Source: Deinococcus sp. (GTDB taxonomy: Bacteria; Deinococcota; Deinococci; Deinococcales; Deinococcaceae). Taken from it: 6,644 bases of DNA. The stretch is taken from the NCBI GenBank assembly GCA_018260375.1, contig JAGLBF010000121.1, forward strand, positions 1 through 6,644, read 5' to 3'. Numbering within the stretch: the first letter of the stretch is position 1; each line of letters starts with the position of its first letter. A program made the translations under genes and the position numbers. The notes beneath the pieces are model-generated. The model saw only the letters and a list, made by a program, of their open reading frames with translations. It had not been told where the DNA came from and did not search any database. This document shows, one piece after another, positions 1 to 5,894 of this stretch.

Positions 1-1
1 T

Positions 2-76
2 CCGTATGAAAGGCTAGGCGGGTATGTGCTGGCTGCCTCTCCCCCACCCAATGGGCGGCTTACCCCAAGCGCCTAA
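2..76 (+). other. Possible C-terminal tail of an upstream gene
   Basis: A plus-strand frame is open from the window edge to a TAA at 74-76 and would encode 24 residues ending in LTPSA. The stretch is too short to recognise and codon bias is only moderate. If real, it is the 3' end of a gene outside the window that stops 7 nt before the -10 element of the histidine kinase. It could equally be non-coding leader. Nothing else can be supported in 1-79. Confidence 0.2.
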
Positions 77-79
77 TCC

Positions 80-88
80 TGTTATCAT
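80..88 (+). promoter_or_regulatory. Extended -10 promoter for the histidine kinase, probably near-leaderless
   Basis: The sequence TGTTATCAT contains an extended -10 TG, one spacer base and TATCAT, which matches TATAAT at five of six positions. The best -35 at 17 bp spacing, TTACCC at 60-65, is poor, as is common for extended -10 promoters. Only 9 nt separate the -10 from the ATG at 98 and there is no Shine-Dalgarno in between, so transcription would start within a few bases of the start codon. Leaderless mRNAs with this geometry are well known in Deinococcus. The assignment is by motif only. Confidence 0.45.
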
Positions 89-97
89 GCCCACTGC

Positions 98-1258
98 ATG
101 ACGGGCTATCAAAAAGCAAAAATCCTGGTGGGCGCAGCGCAGATGCAGCAGATTATGGCCCTGGCCCCGCATTTGCCCCAGGCCGAGTTGCACTACGCTC
201 CCGACAGCAATGTGCTGTTGCAAATGGCCCACACGGCTAAGCCTGATGTGGTTGTCCTCTACCATGATTTGCCAACCCTGGTCGCCCTTTGGGAAGTGGT
301 GGGGATGCTGCGCGGGCAGGGCGATCTGAGCGGCACACTCTTTTTGGCCGTGGGCTTTGACCAGGTGGGGCACATGCTTACGGCGGGAGCCGACGCGACC
401 TTGCCGGCTGCGCTGTCTTCACCCGAAGTCGTAGCGCAGCAGCTAGACAACCTGCTGCGCCGCGCCCGCAACATCAAAACAGCCCAGGAACACAGCGTGC
501 AGCTTATCGCCAAACTCGCTGACTGGGAGCATGAGGAGCGGGTGCGCGATCAGTTGGTACACATGCTGGTACACGACCTCAAAAATCCCATTACCGCTAT
601 TTTGGGGCTGCTCGAACTGGTGCGCAGCGACCCCAGGCTAGCGGCTGACCTAGAAGAACTGGTCAGGCTGTCACAAGAAGAAGCCCAGCACCTGCTGCAC
701 CTGTCGGTCAATATGCTGGATGTCCGCAAGATTCAGGCGGGCAAAATGAACCTCAAGCCTGCGCTGCTCTTTGCGCCGATGCTTTTAGAGATCATACAAA
801 AGGCCCAGGGCGACGTGGGCTCTGGCCTCAGCGAGCGCCACCTCAGCGTGCAAGTGCCGCCTAACCTGACCCCCGTGCAGGTTGACCCGGAAATCTTGCG
901 CCGCATCTTTGCTAACTTGCTGAGCAACGCCCTCAAGCATACCCGTGCGGGCGGGAAGATTGCCGTAGTGGTGCGTGAACTGACCGACTATCTTCAGTTT
1001 AGTGTTAGTGATGACGGTGAAGGTATCCCCGCCGAGGACATTCCCAACCTGTTTGCCGCCTTTGAGCAGTCGCGCCTCACGCTGCACGGGAGGTTTGACA
1101 CCGGTATGGGCCTGGCCTTTTGTAAGCTGGCGGTAGAGGCTCACGGCGGGCGCATCTGGGTAGACTCAGTGCGCGGCAAGGGCAGCACCTTCTTTTTCAC
1201 CCTGCCCCTTGACCAGCCTGATGACGACGACGATGACGATGTGGAGCTGTTGATATGA
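98..1258 (+). CDS. Soluble sensor histidine kinase with degenerate receiver-like N-terminus
   Basis: A 386-residue cytosolic kinase with no signal peptide or membrane segment. Residues about 7-123 align with a response-regulator receiver fold: KPDVVVLYHDLP (48-59) matches the strand that normally carries the phospho-acceptor, but that position is Tyr55. The N-terminal acidic pair is Ala13-Ala14, and no conserved Lys follows GAD at 97-99. A linker helix (about 124-155) leads to a HisKA domain with H-box VHDLKNPITAI, putative phospho-His159. The HATPase_c domain shows an N-box (Asn273, Asn277), G1 box DDGEGI (305-310), F-box around 319-322 and G2 box TGMGL (335-339), so catalysis looks intact. 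The protein ends in seven Asp residues (375-381) and VELLI. ATG 98 is the first possible start after an in-frame TAA. No cognate response regulator is in the window; the next gene is a metal transporter 6 nt away. Signal and partner are unknown. Confidence 0.9.
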   Translation: MTGYQKAKILVGAAQMQQIMALAPHLPQAELHYAPDSNVLLQMAHTAKPDVVVLYHDLPTLVALWEVVGMLRGQGDLSGTLFLAVGFDQVGHMLTAGADATLPAALSSPEVVAQQLDNLLRRARNIKTAQEHSVQLIAKLADWEHEERVRDQLVHMLVHDLKNPITAILGLLELVRSDPRLAADLEELVRLSQEEAQHLLHLSVNMLDVRKIQAGKMNLKPALLFAPMLLEIIQKAQGDVGSGLSERHLSVQVPPNLTPVQVDPEILRRIFANLLSNALKHTRAGGKIAVVVRELTDYLQFSVSDDGEGIPAEDIPNLFAAFEQSRLTLHGRFDTGMGLAFCKLAVEAHGGRIWVDSVRGKGSTFFFTLPLDQPDDDDDDDVELLI

Positions 1259-1260
1259 GG
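1256..1260 (+). promoter_or_regulatory. Ribosome binding site of the NiCoT gene, overlapping the kinase stop codon
   Basis: TGAGG is both the TGA stop of the kinase (1256-1258) and a short Shine-Dalgarno-like sequence 4 nt before the ATG at 1265. This arrangement suggests the two genes share an mRNA and are translationally coupled. The spacing is slightly short, so initiation may depend on ribosomes ending on the kinase. Confidence 0.5.
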
Positions 1261-1264
1261 TTTC

Positions 1265-2266
1265 ATGGCGGCTAAACCCTTAAGTTCCACGTCCCTCAGC
1301 GCCTCTGAGTCAGTGCGGCGCGGCCTGCCTTATTTTGGGGTGGTGGCGCTGCTTCACGGTGTGGCGCTGCCACTGTGGACGCTGGCAGCGCTGCACAGTC
1401 CACTGCTGTGGGGTGTGGGCCTGAGTGCGTACCTGTTTGGCCTCAGACATGCCTGGGACGCTGATCACATTGCCGTGATAGACAACACGGTGCGTAAACT
1501 GCTGTCTTGGCAACGCCCGGCGTACGGGGTGGGGCTGTATTTTAGTTTGGGCCACTCTAGTGTGGTGTTTTTGATGGCGATTTTGGCGGCGCTCGTGGGC
1601 CGTAAGCTGCTTGGTCATCAAGACCAAATGAGCACCCTGGGCAGCTGGATAGGGCCACTGGTGGCAGGGATTTACCTTATTACCGTGGCCTGCGTAAACC
1701 TCTACGGCGCAGCGCAGTTGTTGCACAGGGGTAAAGAGCCTCACCACCATCACGGCGGGGTGCTGGCACGCCTGATTGCCCCACTCACGGCCTGGGTGAG
1801 CCACGGCTGGCAGGCTTTTCCACTAGGGTTTTTGATGGGGCTGGGCTTTGATACCGCCTCCGAGGTAGCGCTGCTGGCCCTTACTGGGCAAGCGGGCCAA
1901 CAACACCTGGGTTGGGGCGGCATTTTGGCGCTGCCACTGCTGTTTGCTGCCGGCATGACCCTGCTGGACACTCTTGACGGCGTAGCCATGAGTCACGCTT
2001 ATGGCTGGGCGCTCCATGACCCCGGTAAAAAGCGGGCCTATAACCTGCTGGTTACGGGCTTGTCCGGCGTTATGGCGCTGGTGATTGGCGCGGTGACCCT
2101 GGGTCAGTGGGCAGGCCAACATGTTCCAGCGCTAGCCCAGGCTCTCGCAGGAGTACAGCGGCTGGATGTCTCACTGCTGGGATTTTGGCTGGCTGGTCTG
2201 ACGGCGCTGCTGTTTGCCGGAGCGCAGTGGTACCTAAAATTGAGGACAGGAGAGCAAACAGGCTAA
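1265..2266 (+). CDS. NiCoT (HoxN/HupN/NixA) family nickel/cobalt transporter
   Basis: A 333-residue polytopic membrane protein, close to the usual size of this secondary transporter family, which imports Ni2+ and/or Co2+ across the inner membrane. All four family signatures are visible: RHAWDADHIAVIDN (61-74), FSLGHSSVV (93-101), LGFDTASEV (193-201) and GMTLLDTLDG (230-239). Hydrophobic stretches near 22-44, 46-60, 86-112, 125-153, 181-208, 217-240, 260-285 and 301-325 are consistent with eight helices. A His cluster, HHHH at 160-163, lies in the loop after the fourth helix and may bind metal. The start is ATG 1265, supported by the preceding TGAGG and by the 6-nt gap to the kinase. Nickel versus cobalt cannot be decided: no urease, hydrogenase, cobalamin or NikR gene and no metal riboswitch is in the window. 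The family is certain; specificity is open. Confidence 0.93.
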   Translation: MAAKPLSSTSLSASESVRRGLPYFGVVALLHGVALPLWTLAALHSPLLWGVGLSAYLFGLRHAWDADHIAVIDNTVRKLLSWQRPAYGVGLYFSLGHSSVVFLMAILAALVGRKLLGHQDQMSTLGSWIGPLVAGIYLITVACVNLYGAAQLLHRGKEPHHHHGGVLARLIAPLTAWVSHGWQAFPLGFLMGLGFDTASEVALLALTGQAGQQHLGWGGILALPLLFAAGMTLLDTLDGVAMSHAYGWALHDPGKKRAYNLLVTGLSGVMALVIGAVTLGQWAGQHVPALAQALAGVQRLDVSLLGFWLAGLTALLFAGAQWYLKLRTGEQTG

Positions 2267-2284
2267 CAAAGAGGCTGACCAGAG

Positions 2285-2322
2285 GCTTCTACGAATTCCG
2301 CAGAAGCACAGGCGGCGTTTTT
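2285..2322 (+). terminator. Weak terminator-like hairpin after the NiCoT gene
   Basis: GCTTCT (2285-2290) pairs with AGAAGC (2302-2307), with two further C-G pairs inside across one mismatch and a five-base loop. A run of five T lies at 2318-2322, but ten bases separate it from the stem, so this is not a canonical intrinsic terminator. It sits 19 nt after the transporter stop codon, in the right place for one. Confidence 0.25.
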
Positions 2323-2409
2323 CTAGATGTACTGGTATGCAGTGAAACCCGTAGTATTTGCTGCTCCCGCCGCCCAAATTTTACCGCGCTTTTGAGGTTC
2401 AAGCCACAG

Positions 2410-2474
2410 TCCGTATCATACGGATTCGCTCGGATTGATTCGGAAGTACGCCAAATCAATCGGAATCCGTATCA
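2410..2474. repeat. Imperfect palindromic element at convergent gene ends, possible bidirectional terminator
   Basis: ATACGGATTC (2418-2427) pairs with GAATCCGTAT (2463-2472), and GATTGATT (2433-2440) pairs with AATCAATC (2454-2461). Two further G-C pairs close on a seven-base loop (2444-2450), with one bulge at 2428-2432 and one mismatch, giving about 20 base pairs. The left end is also a perfect 15-bp palindrome, TCCGTATCATACGGA (2410-2424), whose first nine bases recur directly at 2466-2474. The right arm ends in the stop codon of the minus-strand ALDH gene. No T-run follows on either strand, so this may be a factor-dependent bidirectional terminator or a dispersed small repeat. The rest of 2267-2471 shows no gene. 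Confidence 0.55.
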
Positions 2475-3941
2475 GAACATCTGCATCGGCGTGTCGTTTA
2501 GGTCTACAATCACGCTCTTGGTTTCCAGGTACGGCTCCAGCGCCTGCGGCCCGAGTTCGCGGCCCAGCCCACTTTGTTTAAACCCGCCAAAAGGCAGTGT
2601 AGGCGAGAGAATCTGGTAGGTATTGACCCACACCGTTCCCGCCTGTAGGTCACGGGCAAAGCGCAGCGCCCGCTTGATGTCCCGTGTCCACACCGCCCCG
2701 GCCAGCCCGTACAGCGTGAGGTTGGCGATGCTTAGGGCTTCTTCTTCAGTGTCAAAGGGAATGACCGCTAGCACGGGGCCAAAGATTTCTTCGGTGGCAA
2801 TAGACATCTTTGCCGTAACGCCAGTAAACACGGTGGGCGGCACAAAAAACCCGTCGCCTTCTACGCCAACGCCGCCGGTAAGCAGCGTTGCGCCCGACGC
2901 TTTGCCCTGCTCGATGTAGCCGCGCACGCGCTCCCACTGCTCGCGGCTAACCACTGGGCCGATGTCAGAGGTAAAGTCGCCCGCGTCGCCCACCGTCATC
3001 TCCTCTACACGCGCCTTGAGGCGGGCGGTAAAAGCCTCATAAATTCCGCGCTGTACCAGCACCCGTGACCCCGCCTGGCACACCTGCCCACTGTTCAAGA
3101 AGATGCCGAACAGCGCTCCTGACACGGCTTCTTCCACGTCGGTATCGTCAAAAAAGATGTTGGCACTCTTGCCGCCCAGTTCCAACGTAACTCGTTTGAG
3201 GTGGTCGGCTGCCGAGCGCATGATGTGCTTGCCTGTCTCGGTGCTGCCCGTGAAGGCGATTTTGGGCACACCGGGGTGCGCGACCAGCGCCTTGCCTGCC
3301 TCGTCGCTGCCGGGAATGACACTCAGGAGGCCTTCTGGTACGCCTGCTTCGTGCAGCACTTCAGCCAGCAGCAAGGCTGTAAAGGGGCTTTGCGGCGCAG
3401 GTTTGAGCACGCACGGGCAGCCCGCTGCCAGCGCCGCACCCACCTTCCAGACTGGCATCAGCAGCGGAAAATTCCAGGGGGTGATCAGGCCCGCCACGCC
3501 GATAGGCTGCTTGAGGGTCATGGCCAGATAATCGCCCTGTGGCCCGGCCAGGCTAAACGGCGCGGTGACGCCCTTGGGCTGCGGAATCAGCGACGCAAAG
3601 AAGTCGAGCGCATTGGCCGCCATCGGGACTTCCATCCAGCCCGCAAAATTGAGGGTCATGCCCATCTCCGCGCTCATCACGGCACTGAAATCGGCCTCAC
3701 GCTCGCGGATCAGCTGCGCGGCGCGGCCCAGGATGCGGGTGCGTTCCAGCGGGTCAATGCTGGTCCACGCGCGGCTATCATGAGCGGCTTGTGCCAGCTT
3801 CACCGCCGCGTCTATGTCATCAGCGCTGCCCTCGACGCTATACCCCAGCGGTTGTGCGGTCGACGGGTTGATGACTGTTAACTTGGCGCTGCGCTCCTGA
3901 AATTCGCCGTTGAGAAAAATCACACCTTCATGTAAGTTCAT
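2472..3941 (-). CDS. NAD(P)-dependent aldehyde dehydrogenase
   Basis: A 489-residue cytosolic enzyme of the ALDH superfamily, full length, that oxidises an aldehyde to a carboxylic acid. Visible landmarks are TPWNF with catalytic Asn157, cofactor Lys180 in KPAPQSP, the dinucleotide-binding loop FTGSTETG (230-237), general base Glu254 in LELGGK, nucleophile Cys288 in SGQVCQAG, Glu385 in EEIFGP, and the C-terminal LPFGGFKQSG (449-458). In NAD-preferring relatives such as ALDH2 the motif after the lysine contains a Glu that binds the adenosine ribose; here that position is Pro183, so NADP use is possible. It is the last gene of a three-gene operon: its ATG overlaps the upstream ADH stop as ATGA and has a strong Shine-Dalgarno. 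Its natural substrate is presumably the aldehyde made by the neighbouring ADH. Exact specificity cannot be read from sequence. Confidence 0.93.
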   Translation of the reverse strand: MNLHEGVIFLNGEFQERSAKLTVINPSTAQPLGYSVEGSADDIDAAVKLAQAAHDSRAWTSIDPLERTRILGRAAQLIREREADFSAVMSAEMGMTLNFAGWMEVPMAANALDFFASLIPQPKGVTAPFSLAGPQGDYLAMTLKQPIGVAGLITPWNFPLLMPVWKVGAALAAGCPCVLKPAPQSPFTALLLAEVLHEAGVPEGLLSVIPGSDEAGKALVAHPGVPKIAFTGSTETGKHIMRSAADHLKRVTLELGGKSANIFFDDTDVEEAVSGALFGIFLNSGQVCQAGSRVLVQRGIYEAFTARLKARVEEMTVGDAGDFTSDIGPVVSREQWERVRGYIEQGKASGATLLTGGVGVEGDGFFVPPTVFTGVTAKMSIATEEIFGPVLAVIPFDTEEEALSIANLTLYGLAGAVWTRDIKRALRFARDLQAGTVWVNTYQILSPTLPFGGFKQSGLGRELGPQALEPYLETKSVIVDLNDTPMQMF

Positions 3942-5101
3942 GCCTGTTCCTCCATGAGTATCACGCCGCGCCGCAGCTCGCCGCGTTCCAGCGCTTCCAG
4001 TGCCTGCGGCAACTCATCAAGCGTGTAGCGGTGGCTGATCAGTTCATCCAGTTTGAGTCCGCCAGCACGGTATTTTTCCAAAATCAGTGGCAGGTCGCGG
4101 CCCGCCACCGCCTGACCGTACCAGCTGCCAGTAATCAGTTTGGACTCAGCGGGAATGCCAAAGGCCCCCAGTTCTACCATCTGCTCAGGGCTAGCGACAC
4201 CCACGACTATGACTTTGCCCGCCTTGCGGGTCAGTCCGTAGGCCAGCGAGATGGTCTCGGGTCGGCCTACCACCTCAAAAGTGTCGTCTGCGCCCAGGCC
4301 GTCAGTCATGTCCAGTACGGCAGAAATCGGATCACCGACCTGAGAAGTGTCGATGAGGTCGGTGGCCCCGAAAGCGCGGGCATCCTCCAGCTTGCGGGCG
4401 TCGCGGTCAAGGGCGATGACCCGCGTGGCGCCGTCTAGTTTGGCCGACTGAATCACATTGAGCCCCACGCCGCCGCAGCCGATAACCGCCACACGCCGTC
4501 CGGCAACCCCGCCCGCCGTATTCATCACCGCGCCGTAACCAGTCATCACCGCGCAACCGGCGATGGCCGCGACGTCAAAGGGCACACCCTCGTCAAAAGG
4601 CACCAGCGCCGTCTCAGGCACCACAGTGCGCTCGGCGAGGCAGGAGGTCTGGCTGAACATGTACAGGTCTTCCGCTGCGCCCCCAGCATCAATGTGCGAG
4701 AACGGTGTGGTGCCGTCGGGCAAGGTACCCATAGCCATCAGTGCAAATGCCTCGTCACACATGTCGGGGCGGCCACCTTTACAAAAAAAGCACTCGCCGC
4801 AGGAGGGTACCCAGTTGAAAATAACGCGGTCGCCGGGCTTGATGAGGGTCACGCCCTCGCCGACTGCCTCCACGATACCCGCCCCCTCGTGGCCCAGTAC
4901 CAGTGGCGCGAGCTGCGGAATAGTGCCGTTGACCACACTGAGGTCAGAGTGGCAGACACCCGCTGCCATCACCCGCACGCGGGCCTGCCCGTACCCAGGT
5001 GCGGCAAGCTGCACACTCTGAATCTGCACCGGCTGGCCTACCTCAGTAAGCACCGCCGCCCGGACAGTCATACCGCCCGCTTGCGCTGGCAGCTGACTCA
5101 C
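3938..5101 (-). CDS. Zinc-dependent alcohol dehydrogenase, medium-chain (MDR) family
   Basis: A 387-residue GroES-like plus Rossmann-fold oxidoreductase that interconverts an alcohol and its aldehyde. Putative catalytic zinc ligands are Cys50 (GVCHSD), His71 (GHEGAG) and Cys183 (AGCAVMTG). The structural-zinc lobe has all four cysteines, 101, 104, 107 and 115. The dinucleotide motif is GCGGVG (208-213), and Asp232 ends the second Rossmann strand, which favours NAD over NADP. Length and the loop at about 118-150 resemble class III-like enzymes, but the acidic residues after CHSD that bind glutathione in formaldehyde dehydrogenases are not evident, so a glutathione-dependent enzyme is unlikely. 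The given start is a GTG overlapping the SCP2-gene stop (GTGA) with GGAG 7 nt upstream; an ATG at 5071, ten codons in, gives a more family-typical N-terminus (MTVRAAV). Its stop overlaps the ALDH start by 4 nt. The substrate is not determinable, but a hydrophobic alcohol is suggested by the neighbours. Confidence 0.93.
   Translation of the reverse strand: MSQLPAQAGGMTVRAAVLTEVGQPVQIQSVQLAAPGYGQARVRVMAAGVCHSDLSVVNGTIPQLAPLVLGHEGAGIVEAVGEGVTLIKPGDRVIFNWVPSCGECFFCKGGRPDMCDEAFALMAMGTLPDGTTPFSHIDAGGAAEDLYMFSQTSCLAERTVVPETALVPFDEGVPFDVAAIAGCAVMTGYGAVMNTAGGVAGRRVAVIGCGGVGLNVIQSAKLDGATRVIALDRDARKLEDARAFGATDLIDTSQVGDPISAVLDMTDGLGADDTFEVVGRPETISLAYGLTRKAGKVIVVGVASPEQMVELGAFGIPAESKLITGSWYGQAVAGRDLPLILEKYRAGGLKLDELISHRYTLDELPQALEALERGELRRGVILMEEQA
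3948..3953 (-). promoter_or_regulatory. Strong Shine-Dalgarno of the ALDH gene
   Basis: GGAGGA on the minus strand lies 6 nt before the ALDH ATG (3941-3939), inside the last codons of the ADH gene. It fixes the ALDH start and suggests more efficient initiation than simple stop-start coupling would give. Confidence 0.75.
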
Positions 5102-5517
5102 GGCAGTTCTCCGCCGCGGCCCCGCTCGGTCATTTCCTGGCGGTAGGATTCGTACAGCGGGGGCATCAGTGGTAGCAGTTTCAGGGCCTTAGAGATGCTG
5201 CCTGCCGCCTTGATTTGGCCGCGTGCAAGCGCCTGCGGCACGTTGAGCTTGCCCGCCCAGAAGCGGTGGCCCACATCAGCGTTGAGGCTAAACGTCACAT
5301 CTGGCGTAGGCGCGTCGTCACCGAAATAATAGCCGATGGCCTGACCTTCGGGCGGGTCTTTGCCATCCATCACCAGCCGCACCGAGGGATCTTCATACAC
5401 AAACGCCACTGTAAGGCCAGCTTTAGCCAGACTCCGTGCCGTATCAGTATCCTGACCGCGCTCTAGTACAGCCTGTAAGACGTCTTGCATCTCCTGCGAA
5501 CTTTGAAATGTGGCCAT
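5098..5517 (-). CDS. SCP2 sterol-binding domain protein, putative lipid carrier
   Basis: A 139-residue protein without signal peptide or membrane segment, the usual size of stand-alone bacterial SCP2 domains. The fold is indicated by two strands around residues 34-51 (LTVAFV and VRLVMDG), a strand and helix at 73-88 (DVTFSLNADVGHRFWAGK), and the family-typical GKL...A...G.IK..G run at 89-106, followed by a Leu/Pro-rich helix at 110-128. SCP2 domains bind fatty acyl chains, sterols or other hydrophobic molecules in a tunnel and present them to enzymes. As first gene of an operon with an alcohol and an aldehyde dehydrogenase, overlapping the ADH start by 4 nt, it plausibly delivers or retains a lipid substrate. 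The ATG at 5517 has no Shine-Dalgarno but a -10-like TAGCCT 5 nt upstream, suggesting a leaderless message. A later ATG at 5490 has AGGAG directly abutting it, too close to work well. Confidence 0.82.
   Translation of the reverse strand: MATFQSSQEMQDVLQAVLERGQDTDTARSLAKAGLTVAFVYEDPSVRLVMDGKDPPEGQAIGYYFGDDAPTPDVTFSLNADVGHRFWAGKLNVPQALARGQIKAAGSISKALKLLPLMPPLYESYRQEMTERGRGGELP
5108..5112 (-). promoter_or_regulatory. Shine-Dalgarno supporting the GTG start of the ADH gene
   Basis: GGAGA on the minus strand lies about 6-7 nt before the GTG at 5101-5099. It favours the coupled GTG start over the internal ATG at 5071, which is preceded only by a GGCGG-type sequence. Confidence 0.5.
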
Positions 5518-5522
5518 AGGTC

Positions 5523-5528
5523 AGGCTA
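5523..5528 (-). promoter_or_regulatory. Candidate leaderless -10 element of the SCP2-ADH-ALDH operon
   Basis: TAGCCT on the minus strand fits the loose TAnnnT pattern of leaderless promoters and ends 5 nt before the ATG at 5517, which would place the transcription start at or next to the A of ATG. The -35 at 17 bp, TTCTTT, is poor. The call rests on spacing and the absence of a Shine-Dalgarno. Confidence 0.3.
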
Positions 5529-5615
5529 CGGCTGGGGCGTGCAGAAAAGAAGGCAACTGGTTGACAAAAGTGGCGGTACGATGTTGGGCCGCTCATTTGT
5601 CTGAAAAAGTGAGAT

Positions 5616-5642
5616 GTTACGCTGATAGCTGTTAAACTGATA
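5616..5642 (+). promoter_or_regulatory. Two 12-bp direct repeats, candidate operator or promoter region
   Basis: GTTACGCTGATA (5616-5627) and GTTAAACTGATA (5631-5642) match at 10 of 12 positions with a 15-bp period. The second copy contains TAAACT (5633-5638), a possible -10 for the plus-strand small ORF and regulator, with GTGAGA at 5609-5614 as a weak -35 at 18 bp spacing. The position between divergent transcription units suits an operator of the adjacent XRE regulator, but binding is inferred. Confidence 0.4.
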
Positions 5643-5648
5643 CACGAG

Positions 5649-5663
5649 AGGTCACAAGGTCAC
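5649..5663 (+). repeat. Tandem AGGTCAC direct repeat in the divergent intergenic region
   Basis: AGGTCAC occurs at 5649-5655 and again at 5657-5663, an 8-bp period. AGGTCA recurs at 5518-5523, between the -10-like element and the start codon of the SCP2 gene. Three copies of a hexamer around two divergent starts look like regulator half-sites. They are short enough that chance cannot be excluded. Confidence 0.4.
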
Positions 5664-5729
5664 CCATTCTGGCCCTCTGCTGGTTGCTGTACTGGGCTGC
5701 CGCGCAGAACGGGCTACCGGCAGGGCAAC

Positions 5730-5894
5730 ATGGAGGTGCTGGTGGTGGACGCACGGGTAGAAGCATTTGGCAGCCTGTTGCAGCAGGCGCGGATGGGGGC
5801 GGCAGGTGAGCGCGGTTTGGAACGCCGCAGCCGCGTCACTGCCGAGCGCGTACTGGACAAGGTGCAGCAGCTAGAACTGCTGGCCCCTTCCTGA
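5730..5894 (+). CDS. Hypothetical 54-residue protein upstream of the XRE regulator
   Basis: I do not recognise this protein. It starts MEVLVVDARVEAFGSLLQQA and continues as a charged, Arg/Glu-rich, probably helical segment ending in LELLAPS. Third codon positions are strongly G/C, like neighbouring genes, from the ATG onward but not before it, which supports both coding and this start. AGGG at 5722-5725 is a short Shine-Dalgarno 4 nt upstream. The stop TGA shares its last base with the ATG of the XRE regulator (TGATG), a typical coupling arrangement. It may be a small partner or leader ORF of the regulator, or the surviving 3' end of a longer decayed gene, since a second G/C3-rich frame exists just upstream (about 5666-5729). 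Confidence 0.45.
   Translation: MEVLVVDARVEAFGSLLQQARMGAAGERGLERRSRVTAERVLDKVQQLELLAPS

Noticed and set aside
1..97. Metal or cobalamin riboswitch ahead of the kinase-transporter unit
   Set aside because: The space before the kinase start is short, the -10 lies 9 nt from the ATG leaving no leader RNA, and no B12-box or NiCo-like motif is visible.
2267..2471. CRISPR array or tRNA in the convergent gap
   Set aside because: There is no regular repeat-spacer pattern; the repeats form a single hairpin, and no cloverleaf can be drawn.
2107..2619. Long plus-strand open frame across the convergent region
   Set aside because: It overlaps the end of the NiCoT gene and the ALDH 3' end, crosses the palindrome, has a composition unlike a real protein (many Cys, Ser and Arg) and lacks the third-position bias of neighbours.
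3201..3881. Open plus-strand frame of 226 codons opposite the ALDH gene
   Set aside because: It is the antisense shadow of a full-length ALDH with all catalytic motifs and has no recognisable family.
5561..5582. TTGACA followed by TACGAT as a plus-strand promoter
   Set aside because: The hexamers resemble -35 and -10 elements but are separated by only 10 bp, far short of the required 16-18 bp.
5649..5663. Eukaryotic nuclear-receptor DR2 element (AGGTCA repeated with 2-bp spacer)
   Set aside because: The resemblance is exact but the context is clearly bacterial, so it is treated only as a possible bacterial operator.
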